Shown piece by piece: positions 57,907-64,000 of a stretch of 64,000 bases of DNA. Source of the stretch: Kribbella flavida DSM 17836 (GTDB lineage Bacteria; Actinomycetota; Actinomycetes; Propionibacteriales; Kribbellaceae); the NCBI RefSeq assembly GCF_000024345.1, contig NC_013729.1:5952001-6016000 (forward strand), read 5' to 3'. Position 1 is the first letter of the stretch. Each line of letters begins with the position of its first letter. Both the position numbers and the translations under genes were made by a program. The notes beneath the pieces are model-generated. The model was not told where the DNA came from, ran no database searches, and saw only the letters and a program-made list of their open reading frames with translations.

Positions 57907-57982
57907 TGGTACCAGGGGCCGGGCTCGAACCGGCGACCGCGCCCTTATGAAAGGCGTGCGCTACCCGCTGCGCCACCCTGGT
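57907..57982 (-). tRNA. tRNA with CAT anticodon (tRNA-Met, or tRNA-Ile2)
   Basis: Minus strand, cloverleaf complete: acceptor ACCAGGG/CCCTGGT, D-stem GCGC/GCGC, anticodon stem with one G-U pair around loop TTCATAA, five-base variable loop, T-stem GCCGG/CCGGC with TTCGAGC, discriminator A and encoded CCA (57909-57907). The CAT anticodon means Met unless the C is lysidine-modified to read Ile AUA; the acceptor and anticodon stems do not settle this. It lacks the C1 mismatch of initiator tRNA. Confidence 0.88.
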
Positions 57983-58016
57983 GGAGGCGGACACTTGCCG
58001 GAGGCAAGAAAGTCGA

Positions 58017-58045
58017 GGAGCCGCCCGCCCTGTCCGGGCGGCTCC
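58017..58045. terminator. GC-rich hairpin upstream of the tRNA gene
   Basis: A perfect 11-bp stem (ggagccgcccg / cgggcggctcc) with a seven-base loop. It stands 35 bp before the tRNA's 5' end; no protein gene is seen within 330 bp to the right, so what it terminates is unclear. Confidence 0.5.
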
Positions 58046-58165
58046 CCTAGGAGGTGTTCACTGCACTCAGGATGCGAGCCCGAAATCCGGTTGCGCAAAG
58101 GAATTTCAGTACGTCACGGCGTCGCCGACCCACGCCACAGCCGCCCTCCCGCCCCGCACTCCGAT

Positions 58166-58238
58166 GGGTTGACCCACCGGATGCAGGGTTGGCCCTCCAG
58201 GATGTCACGGGCCAACCCTGCATCCGATGGGCCAACCC
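58166..58238. repeat. Long imperfect inverted repeat, unknown function
   Basis: Two 30-base arms (28 of 30 pairing) around a 13-base loop; the inner 18 bp (cggatgcagggttggccc) pair perfectly. Each arm holds two copies of a GGGTTGRCCC-like unit. It lies in the otherwise empty 340-bp gap between the tRNA region and xseA. Confidence 0.75.
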
Positions 58239-58384
58239 GTCAGAGCGGCCGGGCGTGGACCGGGCCTGATGGTTGCGGTGGAGTGGTGGGATATCGGGGG
58301 CACGGGGTGCCGGCTGACCCTGGGTCCCGCCCCGACGCGTACGGCGCGCACGAGAATGTCCGGGCGGGGTCGTAGGGTCTGGGG

Positions 58385-59605
58385 GTGGCATTGGAGACCT
58401 CGCCGGACGCCCCGGCCGCCGTGCGGACGATCGCGAACGGGATCGCCGGCTGGATCAACCAGCTCGGCGCCGTCTGGGTCGAAGGGCAGCTGACGGACGT
58501 GTCGATCGGGCGCGGTACGACGACCGTGTTCGGCACGTTGCGCGACACCGACGCCGACATCTCACTGCGGTTCACCTGCAACCGCCGGGTGTTCGAGGCG
58601 GTCGACCCGCCGGTCACCGACGGCTCCCGCGTGGTGGTGAACGCGAAACCCAACTTCTTCGCCCGCCGCGGCACCCTCGCCCTCGCGGTCACCGAGATCC
58701 GGCACGTCGGCATCGGCGAGCTGCTGGCCCGGATCGAGCGGCTGAAGCAGCTGCTCGGCGCCGAAGGCCTGTTCGCGGCGCACCGCAAGAAGCGGCTGCC
58801 GTTCCTGCCGCACACGATCGGCCTGATCTGCGGCCGCGACTCGGCCGCCGAACGCGACGTGCTGGAGAACGCGAAGCGCCGCTGGCCGGCCGTCGCGTTC
58901 CGGATCGAGTACGCCTCGGTGCAGGGCCCGGCCGCGGCCGGCGAGGTGATGACCGCGCTGCGCAAGCTGGACGGCGACGACTCGGTCGAGGTGATCGTGA
59001 TCGCCCGCGGCGGCGGCTCGCTGGAGGACCTGCTGCCGTTCTCCGACGAGGGCCTGCTGCGCGCCGTCTCCCAGGCCCGGACGCCGGTGGTCAGCGCGAT
59101 CGGGCACGAGCCGGACTCCCCGCTGCTCGACCTGGTCGCCGACCTGCGCGCCTCGACCCCGACCGACGCGGCGAAGCGGATCGTGCCCGACGTGCGTGAG
59201 GAGCTCGACGGCGTACGGCTGCTGCGGGACCGGGGGCTGCGCGCGATCACCAGTTGGCTGGACCGCGAGGCGCACGCGCTGGCGGCGATTCGCAGCCGTC
59301 CCGCACTGGCCGCGCCCGCGACCGACCTGCAACGGCGCTCGGACGAGATCGCCGCCCTGGTGGACCGCAACCGGCGGACCCTGACCCACCGGCTCGACCG
59401 AGCCGGCGACGACCTCGCGCACCGGCTGGCGAGTGTGCGTGCCCTGTCCCCCAAGGCGACGCTCGAGCGCGGGTACTCCGTGCTCCAGCTCGCCGACGGC
59501 ACCGCGGTCCGCGAGCTGGACCAGGTGTCGGCCGGCGACCTCCTGCACGCGCGGGTGAGCGACGGCCGGTTCGACGTGGAAGTGACCTCGAAGGAGAGCA
59601 AGTGA
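58385..59605 (+). CDS. xseA: Exodeoxyribonuclease VII large subunit
   Basis: A 406-residue nuclease subunit. N-terminal OB-fold ([43 protein letters not shown]), then the catalytic domain with [87 protein letters not shown], and a coiled C-terminal part ending [24 protein letters not shown]. Degrades single-stranded DNA with XseB. GTG start six bases after TAGGGT; overlaps xseB by GTGA. Confidence 0.96.
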   Translation: MALETSPDAPAAVRTIANGIAGWINQLGAVWVEGQLTDVSIGRGTTTVFGTLRDTDADISLRFTCNRRVFEAVDPPVTDGSRVVVNAKPNFFARRGTLALAVTEIRHVGIGELLARIERLKQLLGAEGLFAAHRKKRLPFLPHTIGLICGRDSAAERDVLENAKRRWPAVAFRIEYASVQGPAAAGEVMTALRKLDGDDSVEVIVIARGGGSLEDLLPFSDEGLLRAVSQARTPVVSAIGHEPDSPLLDLVADLRASTPTDAAKRIVPDVREELDGVRLLRDRGLRAITSWLDREAHALAAIRSRPALAAPATDLQRRSDEIAALVDRNRRTLTHRLDRAGDDLAHRLASVRALSPKATLERGYSVLQLADGTAVRELDQVSAGDLLHARVSDGRFDVEVTSKESK

Positions 59606-59826
59606 GCGACCCCCGACCGGAGATCTCCTACGAGCAGGCCCGCGAGGAGCTGGTCGACGTGGTCCGCAAGCTGGAGGCGGGCGGCACCACCCTCGAAGAG
59701 TCGCTCGCCCTCTGGGAACGCGGCGAGGAGCTCGCCGCCACCTGCCAGCAGTGGCTCGACGGCGCCCGCCGCCGCCTCGCCGAGGCCCAGGCAGCCCACA
59801 GCTCCGACGAGAAGAAGCCCGGCTGA
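59602..59826 (+). CDS. xseB: Exodeoxyribonuclease VII small subunit
   Basis: A 74-residue helical protein: [56 protein letters not shown] matches XseB over its whole length. It assembles with XseA. Its GTG overlaps the xseA stop, and GGAGAG lies upstream. A longer frame beginning in xseA is not used. Confidence 0.95.
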   Translation: MSDPRPEISYEQAREELVDVVRKLEAGGTTLEESLALWERGEELAATCQQWLDGARRRLAEAQAAHSSDEKKPG

Positions 59827-59880
59827 GCCGAGGTGCGTCGCACCGTGGCGTGCGCCGTGCGCGGCTGATCCACGGGTTGT

Positions 59881-60309
59881 TCAGTCGATGAGCTGGGCGA
59901 TCTCCCAGAGGTTGCCCGCCGGGTCGGCGAACGCCGCGGTACGCCTGCCCCAGGGCCGGTCCATCGGGCCGTTGAGCAGCGCGATGCCGTGACCCCGCAG
60001 CTCGGCGGCTGCCGCGTCCACGTCGTCGACTCTGATGGTGTGGAGCGCACGCGCACCACAGGTCGGCGTACCGACAGCAGCGGGCTGGATCACGGCAGGC
60101 GCGTTGTCGACCGTGAGCAGGTTGATCATCAGGTTGCGGAGCTTGAGTACGGCGGAGTCGGCATCCTCGTAGACGACGTCGAGGCCGAGGACGCCGGTGT
60201 AGAAATCCTTGCAGGCCGCAACGTCCTCGACGAAGAACGTGATGACCTCGAGCTCGTCCAGGCTGTTGGTCGCGGGCTGGTCGGCGGGCGTCGGTTGGGG
60301 ATCGGTCAT
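59881..60309 (-). CDS. VOC-family protein (glyoxalase-like)
   Basis: A 142-residue single VOC domain: LEVITFFVEDVAACKDFYTGVLGLDVVYEDADSAVLKL and PMDRPWGRRTAAFADPAGNLWEIAQ. Ligand unknown. The ATG at 60309 has GGAGT four to eight bases upstream; an earlier in-frame start lacks this. It lies directly downstream (38 bp) of the TetR-type gene on the same strand, so the two may be cotranscribed. Confidence 0.86.
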   Translation of the reverse strand: MTDPQPTPADQPATNSLDELEVITFFVEDVAACKDFYTGVLGLDVVYEDADSAVLKLRNLMINLLTVDNAPAVIQPAAVGTPTCGARALHTIRVDDVDAAAAELRGHGIALLNGPMDRPWGRRTAAFADPAGNLWEIAQLID

Positions 60310-60346
60310 GGTCACTCCTGATTCGGTGGGTGAGTCTGCCTTCACC

Positions 60347-60976
60347 TCACGGTGAGGCGAGCAGGTCCGTCGCGGCCCGGCGCAGCCCGGCGCGGAGGCG
60401 GGCCAGCGGGAAACCCTCGGTGCGCAAGGCGTTGTGGAGGTCGGCGGCCAGCGGGGCGAGGATGAAGTGGGCGGCGTACTCGGCGTCGAGATCGGGACGG
60501 GCCTGCTCGATCAGCAGCGCCAGGTGGCGGTGCCACAGGTGGTACGAGCCGATGCGGTAGCGGGCGCCGTCCGAGGCGTTCTCGCTGTCCATGAAGAGCT
60601 CGACGTGGCGGTCGAGCAGGTCCAGGTAGGCGTCGAGAAACGCGGCGACCCGTTCGGCGGGCGGCGCGCCGGGGCCCAGCGGCGGCGGCCCGGACAGCAG
60701 CTTGGCCTGCAGTTCGCGCTCGCGTTCGTCCAGCAGGGCGACCGCCAGGCCGGCTCGGTCACCGAAGCGGCGGAAGACCGTGCCCTTGCCGACTCCGGCG
60801 GCAGCGGCGATCGCGTCGAGCGACACGTTCTTCACGCCGTGCTCGGCGAAGAGGCGGTCCGCGGCCTCCAGCACCTTCAGGCGGTTCCGGCGCGCGTCGG
60901 CGCGCTCCGGCCGCGGCTCTCCCAGCAGGGGCAACGCCCGTTGCGAAGCGGACCGTGGTCCGGTACGGTCGTTCAT
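60347..60976 (-). CDS. TetR-family transcriptional regulator
   Basis: A 209-residue repressor with an N-terminal TetR HTH (RLKVLEAADRLFAEHGVKNVSLDAIAAAAGVGKGTVFRRFGDRAGLAVALL) after a 30-residue Arg-rich extension, and a helical ligand domain. It is divergent from the flavodoxin/SMR pair. TACAGT seven bases before its ATG lies inside the palindrome CGGACT-GT-AGTCCG, so it probably represses itself and the neighbours. Confidence 0.9.
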   Translation of the reverse strand: MNDRTGPRSASQRALPLLGEPRPERADARRNRLKVLEAADRLFAEHGVKNVSLDAIAAAAGVGKGTVFRRFGDRAGLAVALLDERERELQAKLLSGPPPLGPGAPPAERVAAFLDAYLDLLDRHVELFMDSENASDGARYRIGSYHLWHRHLALLIEQARPDLDAEYAAHFILAPLAADLHNALRTEGFPLARLRAGLRRAATDLLASP

Positions 60977-60980
60977 AAGA

Positions 60981-60994
60981 CGGACTGTAGTCCG
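60981..60994. promoter_or_regulatory. TetR-type operator between the regulator and flavodoxin genes
   Basis: CGGACT-GT-AGTCCG, a perfect 14-bp palindrome four bases from the TetR start codon and 24 bases before the flavodoxin start; it contains the leftward -10 box TACAGT. Confidence 0.75.
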
Positions 60995-61017
60995 CTAAGC
61001 CGACTGGAGGAAGCACC

Positions 61018-61617
61018 ATGAGTACTCGCCCCGCCCGCATCGCCGTCGCCTACCACTCCGGTTACGGCCACACCGCGCGCCAGGCCGAGGCCGTCGCGGC
61101 GGGCGCGTCCGCCGTACCCGGAGCCGTCGCCGAGCTGCTGCCACTGGACGAACTGACCGACGAACTGTGGGACCGGCTGGCCGCAGCGGACGCGATCGTC
61201 TTCGGCGCCCCGACCTACATGGGCAGCCCGAGCGCGGTCTTCAAGGCGTTCGCCGAGGCCAGCGCCGCGGTGTGGGCCGACGACCTCGGCTGGCGGGACA
61301 AGATCGCCGCCGGGTTCACCAACTCCAAGGCGATGTCCGGCGACAAGCTGAACAGCCTGGTGGACTTCGCCGTGCTCGCCGCGCAGCACGGCATGATCTG
61401 GGTCGGCCTGGACGCCTACCCGGGCTGGTCGAAGTCGACGGCGAGCATCGAGGACCTCAACCGGCTGGGCAGCTGGCTGGGTGCGATGGCGCAGTCCGAC
61501 TCGGACCTGTCCGCGGAGAAGGCGCCGCCGGAGACCGATCTGCGCACCGCGGCGGCCCTGGGCGCCCGGGTCGCGACGGTGACGACCCGGCACCTGCGCG
61601 GAGCGCTTGCCGCCTGA
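61018..61617 (+). CDS. Flavodoxin/WrbA-like NAD(P)H-dependent oxidoreductase
   Basis: A 199-residue FMN protein. IAVAYHSGYGHTARQAEAVAAGA is the phosphate-binding loop, ADAIVFGAPTYMGSPSAVFKAFAEA contacts the flavin ring, and AAGFTNSKAMSGDKLNSL plus GAMAQSDSD complete the fold. It likely performs two-electron quinone or electrophile reduction. GGAGG seven bases before the ATG. The downstream SMR gene overlaps by TGATG; both are probably under the divergent TetR protein. Confidence 0.9.
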   Translation: MSTRPARIAVAYHSGYGHTARQAEAVAAGASAVPGAVAELLPLDELTDELWDRLAAADAIVFGAPTYMGSPSAVFKAFAEASAAVWADDLGWRDKIAAGFTNSKAMSGDKLNSLVDFAVLAAQHGMIWVGLDAYPGWSKSTASIEDLNRLGSWLGAMAQSDSDLSAEKAPPETDLRTAAALGARVATVTTRHLRGALAA

Positions 61618-61937
61618 TGGCCTGGATCATCCTGCTGGCCGCCGCCGCCTTCGAGATCGCGTTCGCCCTGAGCCTGAAACCGAGCGAGGGGTTCAGCCGG
61701 TTCTGGCCCTCCGTGGGGGTGCTCGCCTTCGGCGTCACCTCGGTCCTGCTGCTGGCCAAGACCCTCGACCGGCTGCCGGTGGGTACGGCGTACGCCGTGT
61801 GGACCGGGATCGGTTCGGTCGGTGTCGTCACCCTCGGCATCGTGCTCTTCGGCGAGCCGCTGACCTTCACCCGACTGGCCTGCATCACGTTGATCATCGC
61901 CGGCGTGCTCGGCCTGCACCTGTCCAGCGCCCACTAA
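61617..61937 (+). CDS. SMR-family transporter, SugE/Gdx (guanidinium exporter) type
   Basis: A 106-residue, four-helix membrane protein. AWIILLAAAAFEIAFALSLKPSEGFSRFWPS has the essential membrane Glu (about residue 13), and PVGTAYAVWTGIGSVGVVTLGIVLFGEPLT matches the SugE/Gdx subgroup rather than EmrE. Studied Gdx proteins export guanidinium; some export quaternary ammonium compounds. Its ATG overlaps the flavodoxin stop. TetR rather than a guanidine riboswitch controls it here, as far as can be seen. Confidence 0.88.
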   Translation: MAWIILLAAAAFEIAFALSLKPSEGFSRFWPSVGVLAFGVTSVLLLAKTLDRLPVGTAYAVWTGIGSVGVVTLGIVLFGEPLTFTRLACITLIIAGVLGLHLSSAH

Positions 61938-62026
61938 TTGAGCCGCGCTACGACCATCGGCCCTTGTATCGTGCCGAACTCCTACCGCTGGCAGGGATTC
62001 GGCGGCTTCCACCGAGAGGCAAGGCG

Positions 62027-62875
62027 ATGCAGGCACCCCAGGTCCAGCGCGCGGTGGCCGCGGCCCTCGCGATCGCGTCGTCAGCCGGTCTGCCGGCCGA
62101 CGACGCGATCGTGCTCAACAACTCGAACAAGCTCACGCTGCGGCTGCTGCCGTGCGACGTGCTGGCCCGGGTGGCACCGGCGGCCGAGCAGGTCGCGGAG
62201 TTCGAGCTCGAGCTGGCTCGACGCCTCGGCGAAACCGGAAGCCCGGTGGCCGCTCTGGACCCTCGGGTGGAACCGCGGGCCTATCAGCGTGACGGTTTTG
62301 TGGTCACGCTGTGGACCTACTACGAACCCATCACGCCTGAGGTCGCACCCGCTGATTACGCCACGGCGATCGAGCGGCTGCACGCCGGCATGCGCAGGTT
62401 CGACGTGCCGACTCCGCACTTCACGGATCGAGTCGCCGGCGCCCAGCAACTCCTGGCCCACCGGGAGTCCACGCCGGAGCTGGCCGAGGCGGACCGCGAG
62501 CTTCTCAGCGCGGCGCTACGACGGAGCACCCAGGCAATCGCCGAGCGCCAGCCGGCCGAGCAGCTGCTGCACGGCGAGCCGCACCCGGGCAACCTGATCG
62601 CCACGCAGCACGGGCCACTGTTCATCGACCTCGAGACCTGCTGCCGCGGGCCGGTCGAGTTCGATCTGGCCCATGCGCCGGAAGAGGTCAGCGAGCGCTA
62701 CCCGGGAGCCGACCCGGAGTTGCTGCGGCAGTGCCGGATCCTTGTCCTGGCGATGATCGTCGCGTGGCGCTGGGACCGAGGCGACCAACTCCCGAACGGG
62801 CGGCAGCTCGGCACGGACTGGCTAAACGAACTTCGGGCCACGCTCGATCCCGAGGCGACGGACACCGTCAGCTGA
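62027..62875 (+). CDS. Aminoglycoside phosphotransferase-family protein
   Basis: A 282-residue APH-fold kinase: KLTLRLLPCDVLARVAPAAEQVAEFELELARRLGETGSPVA in the N-lobe, catalytic EQLLHGEPHPGNLIATQHGPLFIDLETCCRGPVEFDLAH (HGE rather than the usual HGD), and a helical C-terminus. Substrate unknown. The start has GAGAGG about 11 bases upstream. It stands alone after the SMR gene, 89 bp away. Confidence 0.83.
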   Translation: MQAPQVQRAVAAALAIASSAGLPADDAIVLNNSNKLTLRLLPCDVLARVAPAAEQVAEFELELARRLGETGSPVAALDPRVEPRAYQRDGFVVTLWTYYEPITPEVAPADYATAIERLHAGMRRFDVPTPHFTDRVAGAQQLLAHRESTPELAEADRELLSAALRRSTQAIAERQPAEQLLHGEPHPGNLIATQHGPLFIDLETCCRGPVEFDLAHAPEEVSERYPGADPELLRQCRILVLAMIVAWRWDRGDQLPNGRQLGTDWLNELRATLDPEATDTVS

Positions 62876-62884
62876 TCGCGGAGC

Positions 62885-63532
62885 TCAGCCGGAGCTGCGG
62901 GCGCGGCGGTAGCGGGTGGGGATGGCGGCGGGTGGGACCAGGGGGTTGGCGGGGCCGGCGGCGTAGTGGCCGAGGAGGTGCTGGTAGTCGTCCCAGGTGC
63001 CGATCATGGGCGGACGGTTGCCGATGGCATCTACGTCGGTGACGGGGTGACGGCCGGACTCGATCAGTGTCCACAGGTCCTGGTCGCTGCGCAGCGTTCG
63101 CAACGAGCCGAACGTCTCCCGCCGGAACCAGCACGGGTAACCGCGGCCGTCGTCGTACCGGGTGACGCCGATCGAGGCGGCGGACTCGGCGACCAGGGAC
63201 CAGACCGCGGCCGAGGTGATCCCGGGCTGGTCGTCCCGCAGTACGACGAGCCCGTCGGTCCGCCGGTCGACGGCGTCCAGCGCCGGCACGATCGAGGAGC
63301 TGCCGGTGTCGGCGTGCGGCGACTCGACCACGCGTACGCCGTCCAGGGCGACCCGGTCCCGGACCTGGTCAGCGGCGGCGCCCAGCGTCACCACCAGCTG
63401 GTCGAAGCCGCAGTCCCGGGCAGTGTCGAGCGTGGCGCCGAGCAGGGTCTCACCCCGGTACGCGAGCAACTGGCGCGGGACGCCGAGCCGCGGCGACCCT
63501 TCGGCGGCGAGCACCAGCCCGGTGACGAACAC
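62885..63532 (-). CDS. MobA-like nucleotidyltransferase
   Basis: A 215-residue GT-A-fold protein resembling molybdenum-cofactor cytidylyltransferases: VTGLVLAAEGSPRLGVPRQLLAYRGETLLGATLDTA, then VVLRDDQPGITSAAVWSLV and CWFRRETFGSLRTLRSDQDLWTLIESG. The usual AAGGSxRxG loop reads AAEGSPRLG. It may transfer CMP/GMP to molybdopterin or act on another substrate. No other molybdenum-cofactor gene is in the window. GTG start with GGAG about ten bases upstream. Confidence 0.75.
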   Translation of the reverse strand: MFVTGLVLAAEGSPRLGVPRQLLAYRGETLLGATLDTARDCGFDQLVVTLGAAADQVRDRVALDGVRVVESPHADTGSSSIVPALDAVDRRTDGLVVLRDDQPGITSAAVWSLVAESAASIGVTRYDDGRGYPCWFRRETFGSLRTLRSDQDLWTLIESGRHPVTDVDAIGNRPPMIGTWDDYQHLLGHYAAGPANPLVPPAAIPTRYRRARSSG

Positions 63533-63681
63533 GCGGGATCAGCTCCTGACCTGGACCGTGCGAGTCACACCAGGCTCCTTCGCCGACGCCGATTCTCGAT
63601 CGAACCGCGAAGACGCTGCGCTGTCAACCGTGCACAACGGCAACCCTGCAAGGGAAATCGCGCTCGACCGGCCGGGCGTGA

Positions 63682-64000
63682 TCAGCGCAGGGTTGCAGCA
63701 AACGTTTCAAGGGCAGGGTATCCGGCGTCGCCGACCACGATCGTGGTGATGCCGGAACCGACCCGGACCAGGGCGTGCTCACCCTCCCGCTCGAGCAGCG
63801 TACGCCGCTGCCAGACGACGCCGCCGACGGTCGAGGTGCCGTCGTCCTCGGTCTTGCCGAGCTCGTCGTTCTGGAACCCGCGGGTGGTCACGTTGGACTG
63901 CTCCAGCCCGACGTACTTGCGCTGGTCGGTGACGGTGCCGAGGTGCCAGGTGATCGGGCTCTGCTGCGGCGCCCGGAACTCCACGTTCGTCGCGGTCCAG
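63682..64000 (-). CDS. DUF4245-like protein, C-terminal fragment
   Basis: The visible 105 residues (WTATNVEFRAPQQSPITWHLGTVTDQRKYVGLEQSNVTTRGFQNDEL ... REGEHALVRVGSGITTIVVGDAGYPALETFAATLR) match the C-terminal part of DUF4245 membrane-anchored proteins of actinobacteria (function unknown). The frame runs off the right edge of the window, where the N-terminal membrane segment should be. A GTG at 63984 is in frame but internal. Confidence 0.7.
   Translation of the reverse strand, partial: WTATNVEFRAPQQSPITWHLGTVTDQRKYVGLEQSNVTTRGFQNDELGKTEDDGTSTVGGVVWQRRTLLEREGEHALVRVGSGITTIVVGDAGYPALETFAATLR

Noticed and set aside
57907-57982. The tRNA gene as the attachment site of an integrated element
   Set aside because: No integrase or tRNA 3'-end repeat is near it; the only element in the window has its att sites in ychF.

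Overview
The window comes from a high-GC actinobacterium, most likely from the order Propionibacteriales and possibly Kribbella-like. This is inferred from codon use, mycothiol synthesis (MshB), a mycobacterial Sdh1-type succinate dehydrogenase, SigE-type ECF sigma factors, many GTG starts and the gene families present; no marker search was run. Most of the window is ordinary chromosome: lysine/peptidoglycan (dapD), ferredoxin, mycothiol, respiration (sdh), isoprenoid (ispH), DNA repair (xseAB, rmuC), many small regulators with adjacent target genes, and secreted hydrolases. There is one tRNA with a CAT anticodon, and no rRNA or CRISPR array was seen.

Layout. 1-16.2 kb: end of a LacI regulator, a sugar-epimerase/phosphotransferase pair, dapD, secreted cell-wall proteins, fdxA, GNAT, SDR, a PemK-like protein, VanW, flavin reductase, then two XRE-NB-ARC-TPR regulators flanking mshB and a LuxR-type HTH. 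16.4-20.3 kb: a four-gene sdh operon ending in a strong terminator. 20.4-36.7 kb: UbiB-like kinase, MFS exporter, SDR, pterin dehydratase, acyltransferase, deacetylase, DedA, P450, ArsR-AHSA1, GlxA-type AraC regulator, methyltransferase, WYL regulator-VOC, with three damaged genes (a frameshifted phosphotransferase, a truncated P-loop kinase and a DNA-alkylation-repair relic).

36.8-49.3 kb: a 12.5-kb actinomycete integrative and conjugative element (AICE) inserted in the 3' end of ychF. A 13-bp core repeat (tgaagcggaactc) flanks it at 36815 and 49324. The displaced native ychF tail (VEFRFNV-stop) is still readable at the left end, while ychF itself, to the right of the element, now ends in an element-encoded tail (SPTSGAKKN). 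The element encodes a serine integrase, a leftward replication/transfer operon (small proteins, Spd-like membrane protein, FtsK/TraB translocase, prim-pol and DUF3987 helicase), an array of nine GGTAGCG motifs beside traB that looks like a clt/TRS transfer locus, tandem TACAGC-N6-GCTGTA operators, an A/T-richer XRE-HD-HTH block and a large AlbA_2-like cargo gene placed only 13 bp downstream of ychF.

49.3-64 kb: ychF, DUF817, a secreted polysaccharide deacetylase, rmuC, a LacI-operator-controlled GH64 glucanase, an ECF sigma/membrane-partner pair, ispH, the tRNA, xseAB, VOC, a TetR-controlled flavodoxin/SMR pair, a phosphotransferase, a MobA-like nucleotidyltransferase and the end of a DUF4245 gene. 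About twenty genes have a TANNNT-like -10 box 6-7 bp before the start codon, so many transcripts here are probably leaderless; this was used to choose starts.
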